This document shows, in pieces, positions 8,909 through 18,194 of a stretch of DNA of 39,383 bases; the first letter of the stretch is position 1; each line of letters starts with the position of its first letter. The position numbers were made by a program, and so were the translations under genes. Where the stretch lies: the NCBI GenBank assembly GCA_003142535.1, contig PLMQ01000062.1, positions 1 to 39,383 on the forward strand, written 5' to 3'. The notes under the pieces were generated by a model. That model ran no database searches. It was not told where the DNA came from and was given only the letters and a program-made list of their open reading frames with translations. This DNA comes from Syntrophaceae bacterium (lineage in GTDB: Bacteria; Desulfobacterota; Syntrophia; Syntrophales; Smithellaceae).

Positions 8909-11737
8909 CTAGTCTAATAACCCTTGTATTGTGGAATGAATTGTAATTCTTTCTGTTGGAACAATCACATATCTCCAAAGTTTTACTATTCCAAACTTAC
9001 CGATATTTTTATTCACTATTTCACAATACTTTTCAGCAGTCTGTTTTTTAGCTTGAACACTTGGATCACTAATTTCACTTGCCGGTTTAACTTCTACCAT
9101 TATAATTTCATTATTTAGTTCAACAACAAAATCCGGTTCATACTTATGGTTAGCCTCGCCTTCTGCATCTCGCCAGAACAGACCTTCAAATTGATTGGGT
9201 GCTGGACGAAGCCAGTATTGTATCGCGTCATCGCGCTCAAAAATGTACGCTAGGCGCACTTCAAAAGATGAGCGATCAAAGCGATACATAGGATGACATG
9301 CTTTTAAAAAATGTCCATAAAGAAGTTTATGAGAAAATGTATCAACTTGAGATTCAAGCGACACTGGTTTTTCCCCCAGAGACAAAGAAATATTATACTG
9401 TTCTAAATAAGGTTTAGGCTCACGCAAATCAGAAAACTGGTAACCTTCAGATTTCAATTCCTTATGCATTAAAATCTGTTTATTAATATCGTCAGCAATT
9501 GAATGGGCATTACTTTCAATAATTAAAGCCAAATTATCTTCATCAATAGCTTTTTTGCGGTAGTGCACAACTGCTTGATCGGCCAACTTCAGGAGCAAAG
9601 GTTTTTGTGTCGGATCATCATAATCAATTAAAGGAAAATCAAGCAACGCGGCAATAATAGTGCTTTGCGGGGTTTGCCTGGCATGTGATCCAAAACTGCT
9701 TACTTTCGTAACCTCCGACATTCTGCGACCAGGAACATCTTCGCCAAATAAATTTTTCTCGTAATTATTTTGTAACTGCTCTTCTAAAATTGCTCTTTCA
9801 TTTGTGTAGGAACGCAGCAGACCTGTATCAAGATCAAAATCTTTTAAGATAAGTTCACTAAAATGCGGGGTAATCATTAAACGAGGTATCGGAATATTTC
9901 TTTTTTCCATTGTTTGGGCTGATTTTTGAGCAATCTTAGAAAGCTCACTTTTTGCTTCCAAACTAAAAGATCCAAAAAGAGTATCGGGTCCAAAGGATAC
10001 TTCTGCCGGTGCGGTTGTTGGTTGTCCGTGAAAGATAGAAAATGTATTGGGCTTGATTGTTTCTTCACTGAGAGCTTTAATCAATTCATCTTTTTTCGTT
10101 TCAACAATTTTATCCCGCACACCCGGCTCCATCTTTTCTATCTGAGGGAGCTTGGAAACCAGCTCTTCAACTTTTACCTGTACGGCCTGCATTACGACTT
10201 TATTTTGTTTGATTTCATCTGCAATATTTTGCAGGACAACAGGTTGAACTTCGGTAAAGTTTTTTATTTCTTTAGCTTCCTGTTCAGAAATCTGTTCTAC
10301 CTGACCTTGAATCAGCGGGGAATCTTTAGCGAGCGCTACGACTTTAGCAAACTGCTCATGCGCGACAAGGACTAACCTGTCTACCAAAGGCACACCCGTT
10401 CGCTCACCATAAGGCAAGCGTAAACCGCGTCCAATTGTTTGCTCGGTTAAAATAGCGGCAGCAGATTCCCGCAAAGGCGCGATGGTATAAACATTGGTCA
10501 CGTCCCAGCCTTCTTTCAGCATATTGACGTGGATAACAATCTCCACCGGATTATCGGGATGCTCCAGCGAAATCAATTTTTCGATATTTTCATCAGCTTC
10601 ATCACCGCGAAGTTTTGTATGGATTACAATGACCTTGCCTTTAAATTCGCCGCCCCGAAAATTATCACTATCCATTAATCCACGCAGTGCTTCGGCATGT
10701 TTTATATCTTTAGCAACTACAAGCAACACCGGCTTTACAGGCGGCTTCTTATTTATCAACGCATACTCTTTAAGCGCATTTTTGGCACGCTCATGAAAAA
10801 AGGCGGCTAATTGTAATTTGCGCGCGTCAGTCTCGATAGAATCAGGATCAAATTGCGTAAAATCAACATCCGCTTCAGTCCCCACCCAAGGGTCTTTGAC
10901 GAGCTTTCCGCGGATGGCATCGCCAAGGTTATAGGAATACAAAACATTTTTCATTCTGATTTGACGTGCTTTTTTGCCTGTGCCTTGAGTACCAAGATAG
11001 GGTGTGGCCGTCATTTCCAAACCAAAAAGCGGATCAAGTACATCCAAAGCGCCCAGCGCCGCATCGGCGTGATAGTGATGCGCTTCATCCAACATTACCA
11101 CTAAATCATCATGCGCTTGCAGATAATCAAAATATGATTCACCGGCAGTTTCCCAAGCCTTAGTAATGCCACGCTCACTTGTCATATCCTTTTGCGCAAA
11201 TTGCTGGATATTAAAAATATTGATTTCAATTTGATTGCCGAAAAGGGATTTCCCACGCTGATTGGCATAATTATCCGTCGTAATAACTTTAGCGGTATTG
11301 ATGTTGATTTCTTGAACACCTTTAAAAACATACTTGGGATTATTCGCTTTGCTGAAATCATCATAAAGTTTTCGATAGATAGTTAGATTTGGCGCCACGA
11401 TTAAAAAATGCTGAATATTATAAACCAAATATAAATAAGCCACGAAAGCGCCCATAAGTCTGGTTTTGCCCACGCCGGTAGCCAACGCAAAAGTGTAGGC
11501 AGGAAAAGATCTTTCAAATTCTTCAAGCTCGCGCGCTTCGGGAATAGAGCTAAAATATTCTTTGCTTTCAGTTAATATCTCTGGTGTATTGCCACGCGTT
11601 TCTTTTTTCATGCGCGCCAGTAATTTTTGCCCTGCTGGTGACTGCAAATAATCAGCAAAAAGCGCCAGGCTTTTAGCCTGTGGAATGTGCAAGCTCATCG
11701 CGTTGTTTAAGTATTTTATTGCCTCTTCTGATTTCAT
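8909..11737 (-). CDS. res: Type III restriction endonuclease subunit Res
   Basis: A protein of 942 residues, the normal size for Res of type III restriction-modification systems. It has an SF2 ATPase with Walker A ATGVGKTR (86-93) and VVMLDEAHHYH (DEAH box near 217). The C-terminal nuclease has the PD-(D/E)XK pattern, YEPDFVVELNN followed by MVEVKPA near residues 865-885. Res cuts DNA after ATP-driven communication between two unmethylated sites bound by Mod. Its ATG overlaps the mod stop by four bases (ATGA), so the two are translated together. All catalytic motifs appear intact, so the system is probably active. Confidence 0.92.
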   Translation of the reverse strand: MKSEEAIKYLNNAMSLHIPQAKSLALFADYLQSPAGQKLLARMKKETRGNTPEILTESKEYFSSIPEARELEEFERSFPAYTFALATGVGKTRLMGAFVAYLYLVYNIQHFLIVAPNLTIYRKLYDDFSKANNPKYVFKGVQEININTAKVITTDNYANQRGKSLFGNQIEINIFNIQQFAQKDMTSERGITKAWETAGESYFDYLQAHDDLVVMLDEAHHYHADAALGALDVLDPLFGLEMTATPYLGTQGTGKKARQIRMKNVLYSYNLGDAIRGKLVKDPWVGTEADVDFTQFDPDSIETDARKLQLAAFFHERAKNALKEYALINKKPPVKPVLLVVAKDIKHAEALRGLMDSDNFRGGEFKGKVIVIHTKLRGDEADENIEKLISLEHPDNPVEIVIHVNMLKEGWDVTNVYTIAPLRESAAAILTEQTIGRGLRLPYGERTGVPLVDRLVLVAHEQFAKVVALAKDSPLIQGQVEQISEQEAKEIKNFTEVQPVVLQNIADEIKQNKVVMQAVQVKVEELVSKLPQIEKMEPGVRDKIVETKKDELIKALSEETIKPNTFSIFHGQPTTAPAEVSFGPDTLFGSFSLEAKSELSKIAQKSAQTMEKRNIPIPRLMITPHFSELILKDFDLDTGLLRSYTNERAILEEQLQNNYEKNLFGEDVPGRRMSEVTKVSSFGSHARQTPQSTIIAALLDFPLIDYDDPTQKPLLLKLADQAVVHYRKKAIDEDNLALIIESNAHSIADDINKQILMHKELKSEGYQFSDLREPKPYLEQYNISLSLGEKPVSLESQVDTFSHKLLYGHFLKACHPMYRFDRSSFEVRLAYIFERDDAIQYWLRPAPNQFEGLFWRDAEGEANHKYEPDFVVELNNEIIMVEVKPASEISDPSVQAKKQTAEKYCEIVNKNIGKFGIVKLWRYVIVPTERITIHSTIQGLLD

Positions 11738-13512
11738 GACACGTCCTCATCTTCAATTTCCATCTCTTCCATGGCGGATTCTTTGATCGGGAGTAAATAT
11801 TCTTTTTTGCCGAAGTGACAAGCTTTCAAAACGGATTGCGGAATTTTTTTAATATTAACGCGGCTATCAATTTTGTCAGCACCCGGCTCAAATTTTTTCG
11901 GACAAATAATCAGCGATTCGCCTGCCGTAAGGTGGGCGGCAATCTGCTGAATCATTCCGCTGGTGAGAAGCTGAGTCGTCACATACAGATAATTTTTCCC
12001 TTGCCCGACACCGTGTTTCCAGTACTGGGTTTGGCTGGGCTGGAAAGTGAAGTTCATTAATTTACACATGGCTTTGATAAGCTTGGTGTCGTTATAGAAA
12101 CCATCAATTACCGGATTGCCGAATTCATCTTTCACAATAAAACTAGGTGCGAGTTCGTAAAACTTATACGCACCGCCGCCCTTCCAATCTACTATTTTAC
12201 TGATACCATTTTGATCTGTACCATTTATCACGTTATCCAAGCGCACCTTGCAATGCGTGTAGGCATGATCGTCCATTTCAATACCAATATATTTTATACC
12301 CATCTTGTGAGCTACTGCGGCAGTAGTGCCAGAACCAAGAAAAGAATCAAGGACTAGGTCATTTTTATCCGCAGACATTTTAAATATTCTCTGTACTAAC
12401 GATTCTGGTTTCTTTCCATTAGGGAAGAGTACATTACCCTCTTTGGTTACATTAATCCAACTAAAGCCATCCCAGTATGTACCAATCTTTTCTTTTTTAA
12501 ATATTTTTCCATTTTTCATTATAGCTGTATCTCTAAGCCAAATAACCAGAACTTTTTGCTTACCCATAAGAATTAAATCAATTTTTTTATTTTTGTTTTT
12601 ACCAGACTTCGGCGTATATGATGCTAAGTACATATTGTTTTCGCTATCTGTAGCCTCCCAAACCCTTGTCCTTATTGAGGTCTGAGCATTTGTTGTTGTC
12701 ATTATTTTGTCAAAATACTTATCATAAACTTCCTTCTCAGTAATATTTTCAAGTTGTGCTACCGATTTCACACTCTTAATCTCATATTCATTTACTGCAA
12801 ATATTTCAATGTCATCACCACTACCATCTTTTATTACTTTGTAAGGAGCAATATTCTTCATCTTGTAGAGTACGGATGTATACTTAAAACTTTTCGCATC
12901 ATCTTTCATTTTAGTTATATAACTCATTAGTTCAGTTTCTTTATATACTGATTCAAATGGTTGGAATAAATTTATTTCTTTACAAAATACTAAAATATAT
13001 TCGATATTCTTTTTTAGTTTTTTATCTTCACCACCACCACTGGCCCCTGCACTTACTTTTGTATTAACTGAAATTGAATTTATATAATTATTCCTTCCGA
13101 AAACCTCATCCATGAGAACTCGTAAATATGCTTGTTCAACATCATCAATTTGCACAAAAATAACCCCATCGTCTCTCAACAATATTCTCAGTAATTCCAA
13201 TCTTGGCTTCATAAGCGTGAGCCAAGTGCTATGTTCCACATTATCATCGTATGGAAAACCAAGATTACCGGTATTATATGGCGGATCAATATAAATACAT
13301 TTGACCTTGCCTTCGTATTCAGGAAGGAGCGCTTTGAGCGCAAGAAGATTATCACCGTGAATGATCATGTTTTCGGTATTCGGATCATTGGCACAATTGG
13401 AAAGCGCCGGGTTTTCTTCCAAAATACGCGGTTCAATATTGGCAATATCATACTCAGGATTATTCTTGCCGATCCAGGTAAGTTCCAATTTTTGTTTGTT
13501 ATTATTTGTCAT
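11734..13512 (-). CDS. mod: Type III site-specific DNA-methyltransferase Mod
   Basis: An adenine-specific methyltransferase of the beta class, 592 residues. The catalytic motif IDPPYNTGN (DPPY at 76-79) precedes the AdoMet-binding motif DSFLGSGTTAA near 389, the order typical of Mod. The part between them, where the target-recognition domain lies, is much more AT-rich than the ends: 12961-13020 has about 9 G+C of 60, against 32 of 60 at 11881-11940. That fits exchange of the recognition domain by recombination. The gene starts four bases after the SNF2 helicase stop and has a Shine-Dalgarno (AAGGTGAT). Mod sets sequence specificity for both methylation and restriction; the recognition site cannot be read from sequence. 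Confidence 0.92.
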   Translation of the reverse strand: MTNNNKQKLELTWIGKNNPEYDIANIEPRILEENPALSNCANDPNTENMIIHGDNLLALKALLPEYEGKVKCIYIDPPYNTGNLGFPYDDNVEHSTWLTLMKPRLELLRILLRDDGVIFVQIDDVEQAYLRVLMDEVFGRNNYINSISVNTKVSAGASGGGEDKKLKKNIEYILVFCKEINLFQPFESVYKETELMSYITKMKDDAKSFKYTSVLYKMKNIAPYKVIKDGSGDDIEIFAVNEYEIKSVKSVAQLENITEKEVYDKYFDKIMTTTNAQTSIRTRVWEATDSENNMYLASYTPKSGKNKNKKIDLILMGKQKVLVIWLRDTAIMKNGKIFKKEKIGTYWDGFSWINVTKEGNVLFPNGKKPESLVQRIFKMSADKNDLVLDSFLGSGTTAAVAHKMGIKYIGIEMDDHAYTHCKVRLDNVINGTDQNGISKIVDWKGGGAYKFYELAPSFIVKDEFGNPVIDGFYNDTKLIKAMCKLMNFTFQPSQTQYWKHGVGQGKNYLYVTTQLLTSGMIQQIAAHLTAGESLIICPKKFEPGADKIDSRVNIKKIPQSVLKACHFGKKEYLLPIKESAMEEMEIEDEDVS

Positions 13513-13516
13513 AATT

Positions 13517-16456
13517 TCATATCACCTTAAATCGTATTGTAAATAATTTTGTAAGCGTCGTTTTTTGCTTAAGCTGTGCTTCTACTCTTTCTAATAAGGT
13601 TTCTTTTTTTACATCTACCTCGTCTTGCGCAAGATAGAGTTTTTGCCGCATCTCATTGCGTTTCTTTTCCCAATCTTTTATTTCCCGTTGTAGTTTTACT
13701 TTCTGGGACAGATTCAATACTTTTTTTGCATTCGTCTTCATCGTTTTTATATCAATATCCAAACGCTTAAGTTCTATTTCTAAACTCTTTTTTACATCTT
13801 CCGCCCATTTGTCCAGTTTGTCCACTTCCTCATCAAAATAATCACTGTTGCGCTCAGCAATGCCCGCCGTGAGAATCTTTACTTTTTCCTGTTCTTTTTG
13901 CTGCAGTTCTTCGTTTATTATCGCTACTTTATTTTGACTTATTTCAGCGCACAGCATAAATAATTTTTTAGCAATACCTTCTTCAATGAGTTCACCATCA
14001 TCCAGCAAAGCGGTTAAAAGAAGAGCATCTTCGGTTTCAAAAGAATCAATCGTAAGCTCTGATAATTGCAAAATACCGGAAGAGCCAACCAATTTTTTAA
14101 TTGGTGAAATGATTGGTCCATAATTGGAATAATCAAAAACCAGTTTTGCACTTGGTAGGGTTTCTGATTTTATTTCTCGCAAAATACGCTCGGCAAGCGG
14201 ATGTCCAGGCCTGTAAATATGGGCATCATCAATATTTTTCCCGATTTTATATGGACCTTCATCTATATCTTCACCGGGGAATGGATTATGTTTAAGCATA
14301 AAAGAGTATTCATCATCGGCATAAACGGCATTATCACCCAAAAAGTACAGAGTGATGTCCCAGAGCCACTTCTCATATGTTTCTAAATACGCCTTGCTCT
14401 CACGTAAATTTATTTTCAATTTTTCATGCACGTCAGTATCAAAATTTTCCAAAAGCTTTTCTTTCGCGCCACGCATACCTTCTTGAATAGGTTCGTCCAT
14501 TTCTTTTTGCAAAGCATCAAAGGCAGAATTAATTTCGTCTTCAGTGCGGCACGATTGGTAAATGCCCGCGATCCTTTTTTCAAAATCAACGCCGGACTCA
14601 ATGCTGCCAAGCACTTCATCGCTTGCTCCAAATACACCTTTAAAAAGCTTGAATTTCTGATCTAAAAGTTCGTAAACACGCTGATCGGCAGCATTCTTGC
14701 GATTGACAAAATTGACCACCACCACATCATGCTTTTGACCATAACGATGACATCGGCCAATTCTCTGTTCAATCCTTTGCGGATTCCACGGAAGATCGTA
14801 ATTGATAACAAGAGAACAAAATTGCAGGTTAATCCCCTCAGCCGCCGCTTCGGTAGCAATCATAATTGCAGCATCTGACTTAAAATAGTCAACAAGTGCC
14901 GCTCGCAAATCAGCAGTTTTAGAACCAGTTATTTTATCACTATCTTTGTTATTCTTAAACCAATCGGCATAAATTTCTTTTGACTTCTGATCATTATTAG
15001 ACCCGTTAAATAAAAGAATTTTATCTTTGTATCCACTATCTGAAAGCAACTTCCAAAGATAGTCCTGTGTAATTCTTGATTCTGTAAAAATAACTGCTTT
15101 TTTCTGCGCGCCAAGCGTTGCAGTCATTTCAAACCCTTTTTCTAAAGCAATGAGTAGTGATTCTCCTTTAGAATTTTTGAAAATAGCTTTTGCCAAGTCC
15201 CTGAATTTTTCCAAGTCCTTTTTTTCCGTTTGAATATGCGGGATATCTTTGAGTGTATATTTTTTCTTTTCTATTAACTCTTCATCATCATCTTTTTCCT
15301 CATCATCAATCCATTCATCGACTGTATCTGTAAGCGCTTCATAGTTTTCTTCAAGCCCCGGAGGAAACTCGCCGTTGATGGCAACAGTTTCTTTTCTAAT
15401 CTCTTCTTCCAGTTTTTCCAGCTTATAGACAAGGCCGTTTAAAGTGCTGGCAATAGCAAATGAAGACGAGGCAAGAAGTTTACGTAAAATGAGTGTTATA
15501 AGTTGGCGCTGACTGAAAGGCAATGCGTATAACTTAGGCCGTTGCAGATATTCCGACATGCCGTCATAAAGCTCGATTTCTTGTTCGGTAGGGATATAGT
15601 CTTGTGTGATTGGTTTACGATCACGGTAATTAATATATTCCAAAACTTGCCTGCGAAGGGTGCGGATACATAAAGGCTTTAAGCGATTACGCAAATCAGC
15701 AAACATTTCTTGTCTGGGTTCTACTAAGCCAAGTTCACTTTCGTAAATATCCTGTTCGCGGGAAACCTTGGAATAATTCGCCTTAAAACTATTTAGATCG
15801 CCAAATATATGATCGTCAATAATACTCGTGAGCCCATATAGTTCAAGTAAGGAATTTTGAAGCGGCGTAGCTGTGAGTAGTAATTTTGGATATTCCTGAA
15901 TAGCGTCTTTTATTTCCCGGGCGATTTTATTGCTTGTTTTATAAACATTACGCAGGCGGTGCGCCTCATCTATAACCACTAAATCAAAAGGTGTCTGTTT
16001 GATATAAGGAGATTTAGCTTTAGCAAAATGATATGAGCAAATAACAATCGTATTTTCCTGATTAAATGGATTAAGATTCCCGTCTTTTATACTTTGATTA
16101 AATGATTTTGTTTCCAGGATTATTGATGGCAAAAAAAACTTTTCTTGAAGTTCTGCATTCCATTGCTTTCTGAGATTCGCCGGCAATATCAATAATATTT
16201 TTCGTTTACGCTCTGCCCATTTTTGAGAAAGCACCAATCCTGCTTCGATTGTTTTGCCAAGCCCAACCTCATCCGCCAAAATTGCACCTTTTGATAAAGG
16301 CGATTTGAAAGCAAAAAGGGCAGCTTCTATCTGATGCGGATTAAGATCAACTTGAGCATTAGAAAGCGTAGAAGATAATTTTTCTAAACTATCAGAAGAG
16401 CATCGCTTGGTTATCTCATGAGCAAAATATTTAGCGTGGTAAGGCGTCAAGTTCAT
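13517..16456 (-). CDS. SNF2/RapA-like helicase heading the type III operon
   Basis: An SF2 ATPase of the SNF2 family, 979 residues. Walker A is ILADEVGLGKTIEAG near residue 80, the DEAH box is VVIDEAHRLRN near 165, and the C-terminal RecA lobe ends with QRIGRCHRYGQ. Residues after ~830 are rich in Lys/Glu and look like a long coiled coil. The stop lies four bases before the mod start, so it is the first gene of a tight three-gene operon with mod and res. SNF2 helicases next to a methyltransferase also occur in class 1 DISARM (DrmD), but the other DISARM genes are absent here. It probably remodels or translocates on DNA for the restriction complex; this is inference. The ribosome binding site is weak. 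Confidence 0.82.
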   Translation of the reverse strand: MNLTPYHAKYFAHEITKRCSSDSLEKLSSTLSNAQVDLNPHQIEAALFAFKSPLSKGAILADEVGLGKTIEAGLVLSQKWAERKRKILLILPANLRKQWNAELQEKFFLPSIILETKSFNQSIKDGNLNPFNQENTIVICSYHFAKAKSPYIKQTPFDLVVIDEAHRLRNVYKTSNKIAREIKDAIQEYPKLLLTATPLQNSLLELYGLTSIIDDHIFGDLNSFKANYSKVSREQDIYESELGLVEPRQEMFADLRNRLKPLCIRTLRRQVLEYINYRDRKPITQDYIPTEQEIELYDGMSEYLQRPKLYALPFSQRQLITLILRKLLASSSFAIASTLNGLVYKLEKLEEEIRKETVAINGEFPPGLEENYEALTDTVDEWIDDEEKDDDEELIEKKKYTLKDIPHIQTEKKDLEKFRDLAKAIFKNSKGESLLIALEKGFEMTATLGAQKKAVIFTESRITQDYLWKLLSDSGYKDKILLFNGSNNDQKSKEIYADWFKNNKDSDKITGSKTADLRAALVDYFKSDAAIMIATEAAAEGINLQFCSLVINYDLPWNPQRIEQRIGRCHRYGQKHDVVVVNFVNRKNAADQRVYELLDQKFKLFKGVFGASDEVLGSIESGVDFEKRIAGIYQSCRTEDEINSAFDALQKEMDEPIQEGMRGAKEKLLENFDTDVHEKLKINLRESKAYLETYEKWLWDITLYFLGDNAVYADDEYSFMLKHNPFPGEDIDEGPYKIGKNIDDAHIYRPGHPLAERILREIKSETLPSAKLVFDYSNYGPIISPIKKLVGSSGILQLSELTIDSFETEDALLLTALLDDGELIEEGIAKKLFMLCAEISQNKVAIINEELQQKEQEKVKILTAGIAERNSDYFDEEVDKLDKWAEDVKKSLEIELKRLDIDIKTMKTNAKKVLNLSQKVKLQREIKDWEKKRNEMRQKLYLAQDEVDVKKETLLERVEAQLKQKTTLTKLFTIRFKVI

Positions 16457-16592
16457 AGAAGTGATTTTACGTTTCGCCTTTCAAGTTATTTGATGCTGAA
16501 AAACATAAACCAAAATAACGTATTGGAAATACACCTTAATCGATGATTTAGTTAATAAATATAAAATATCCTTTGTAACTTTTATTGTTCAT

Positions 16593-17447
16593 TTACAGCC
16601 TGTTTTTGCCTTCGAGAAACCTCTGTAATCTTATCCAATTGACATTATAATTGACTAATTCCTGTTTCGTTTCATATCTCGGTTTGGCTACAATCGCTTG
16701 GGGTGCAGGATTCAATAAAGCAGCTAGAGGAGATAACTGTTTTCTTGCCAAATTGAAATCTCCAATGCCAAAGTTATAATTAAAAGATGGCTTATTGGAT
16801 ATATATGCTGGAGTGTCATGAACTTCAACTAAGCTCTCAGAATAATTACCTGTTAGAAAAGTCTTTTTTTCTTCAGAAGAGAGTTTTGCCGCGAATTCCT
16901 TCGTTGCCAATCCATTATCCGGCTGCACGTTCTTTTCCAATTTTGCAACCACGTGTAAAGGCATGCCTATAGCCGTTAAATTATAATCACCCCATGGTCC
17001 AATATTCCCTAGTATCAATTTTCCATAATGCATTATTATTCGAGATTTAAAAGGAAAGTTTCCAAATGTTTGATCAAGTGATTTCATCTTCGTCATAGCA
17101 GTACGCGCGAAATAGGCTGCTTTTAAAACATTTAAAGCCATATCATAGTTATTTGGGAAATAGGCCATAACGCTATCACCTGCATACTCGACTTGCCTGG
17201 CATCAGATCCAAATGTGCGTGTAATGTCATCGATGGTTGACAGGAAAACATGGGCTATTTTGAAGTATGTTTGAGATGATCGCCGCAAAAAAAATAAGGT
17301 TGAATTACACAAGTCAATTTTCAGAATATAATAATCAGCTTCCGTACCTTCACCACGATTCAGTTCGGAAGGTGTTTTTTCATTTGATAATCCTTCAGCG
17401 GTTTCTGCATAATATTTATTTATAATTTCATCCACTGTCTTAGGCAT
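16593..17447 (-). CDS. Class III nucleotide cyclase, second cyclase of a Pycsar-like cluster
   Basis: A soluble class III cyclase domain of 284 residues. The two metal-binding aspartates are present: Asp45 in LKIDLCNST and Asp91 in EYAGDSVMAYF. Residues that define ordinary adenylate cyclases are changed. The position of the base-recognising Lys holds Glu87, the Asp of the D-Y-T-x-I-G motif is Asn156, and the transition-state Asn and Arg are replaced by His165 and Lys169 in AIGMPLHVVAKL. Such drift in base-recognition residues would fit a pyrimidine cyclase (PycC), which makes cCMP or cUMP on infection, but the product cannot be read from sequence. The gene follows the membrane-protein gene by 69 bases and has a good Shine-Dalgarno (AAGGAG). 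There is no sensory domain or membrane segment. Confidence 0.72.
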   Translation of the reverse strand: MPKTVDEIINKYYAETAEGLSNEKTPSELNRGEGTEADYYILKIDLCNSTLFFLRRSSQTYFKIAHVFLSTIDDITRTFGSDARQVEYAGDSVMAYFPNNYDMALNVLKAAYFARTAMTKMKSLDQTFGNFPFKSRIIMHYGKLILGNIGPWGDYNLTAIGMPLHVVAKLEKNVQPDNGLATKEFAAKLSSEEKKTFLTGNYSESLVEVHDTPAYISNKPSFNYNFGIGDFNLARKQLSPLAALLNPAPQAIVAKPRYETKQELVNYNVNWIRLQRFLEGKNRL

Positions 17448-17516
17448 TCAAGCCTTCTCCTTAAAATCAGAAATGATATAAGATAATTATTTTAATTATT
17501 ATTCTAAACAATAAAT

Positions 17517-18164
17517 CTATTTTGATACGGTACACAAAACATTCTTTACTTTGATAGCATAAATTATCAAACCCATGATCACCCAACACACCGTAAATCT
17601 GAATGCCCATAGTTGTCTAATTAATTTCATATCTCGTATATAGGCTAATTTCATTTTTTCAAAGATTAGCTCCTCGAATATTTCAATTTTTGTTGAAGGC
17701 ATGTCTTTACAGTATTCTGCGAACGCTTTCTCCGAGACGATTGATGATCTATTAAAAACAGCGTCAATAAGATTTCGGTTATATAACCCTCCTGAATAGA
17801 AAGTTCCCTTAGTTTGTTTATTCATTGCTTTGATATGACTTAGCGGATTATCTATTGCTGCAATACCTCTGTATGTACAAATACAAGCAAGCAACCAAAG
17901 TATTGCACACATGACAATGATGACCGCTTTTAAAATTTGAATTATACATCCATCATTCGTGCTCAAAATTAGAAATAACCCAGAGTATATTTTGCCTACA
18001 TTCGTAATAGGAATGATGTTCAAGATGAGAATAAATCCTAATTTGGTGTCGATTGATTTGATTGTTGCTTGCGTGTCACTAATGGACTGATACATAAACG
18101 TTAAGACATTTTCGTTCTTTTCTTTCAGATCAGTTATGGCTTTTTTAGCATTATCGTCTTTCAT
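17517..18164 (-). CDS. PycTM-like membrane effector of a Pycsar-like system
   Basis: A small membrane protein of 215 residues with hydrophobic helices at about 42-66, 76-96 and 186-206. The segment DTKLGFILILN (39-49) matches the conserved D-x-K start of the first helix in the Pycsar effector family. The late segment FEKMKLAYIRDMKLIRQ just before the last helix also fits. In known Pycsar systems PycTM binds cCMP or cUMP and damages the inner membrane, killing or arresting the infected cell. The gene lies between two cyclase genes (30 and 69 bases away), which strongly supports the assignment. The Shine-Dalgarno is good (AGGGGG seven bases before ATG). The match is by eye and remote. Confidence 0.68.
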   Translation of the reverse strand: MKDDNAKKAITDLKEKNENVLTFMYQSISDTQATIKSIDTKLGFILILNIIPITNVGKIYSGLFLILSTNDGCIIQILKAVIIVMCAILWLLACICTYRGIAAIDNPLSHIKAMNKQTKGTFYSGGLYNRNLIDAVFNRSSIVSEKAFAEYCKDMPSTKIEIFEELIFEKMKLAYIRDMKLIRQLWAFRFTVCWVIMGLIIYAIKVKNVLCTVSK

Positions 18165-18194
18165 CTATGCGCCCCCTGTGATGTAGACATCAAG

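Noticed and set aside
9926-10375. Plus-strand open frames opposite res and other large minus-strand genes
   Set aside because: They are antisense shadows with no ribosome binding sites or domain patterns, while the minus-strand frames carry intact catalytic motifs.
13517-16456. SNF2 helicase plus methyltransferase as a DISARM system
   Set aside because: Neither DrmA, DrmB (DUF1998) nor DrmC (phospholipase D) is encoded nearby, while a complete type III Res follows mod.
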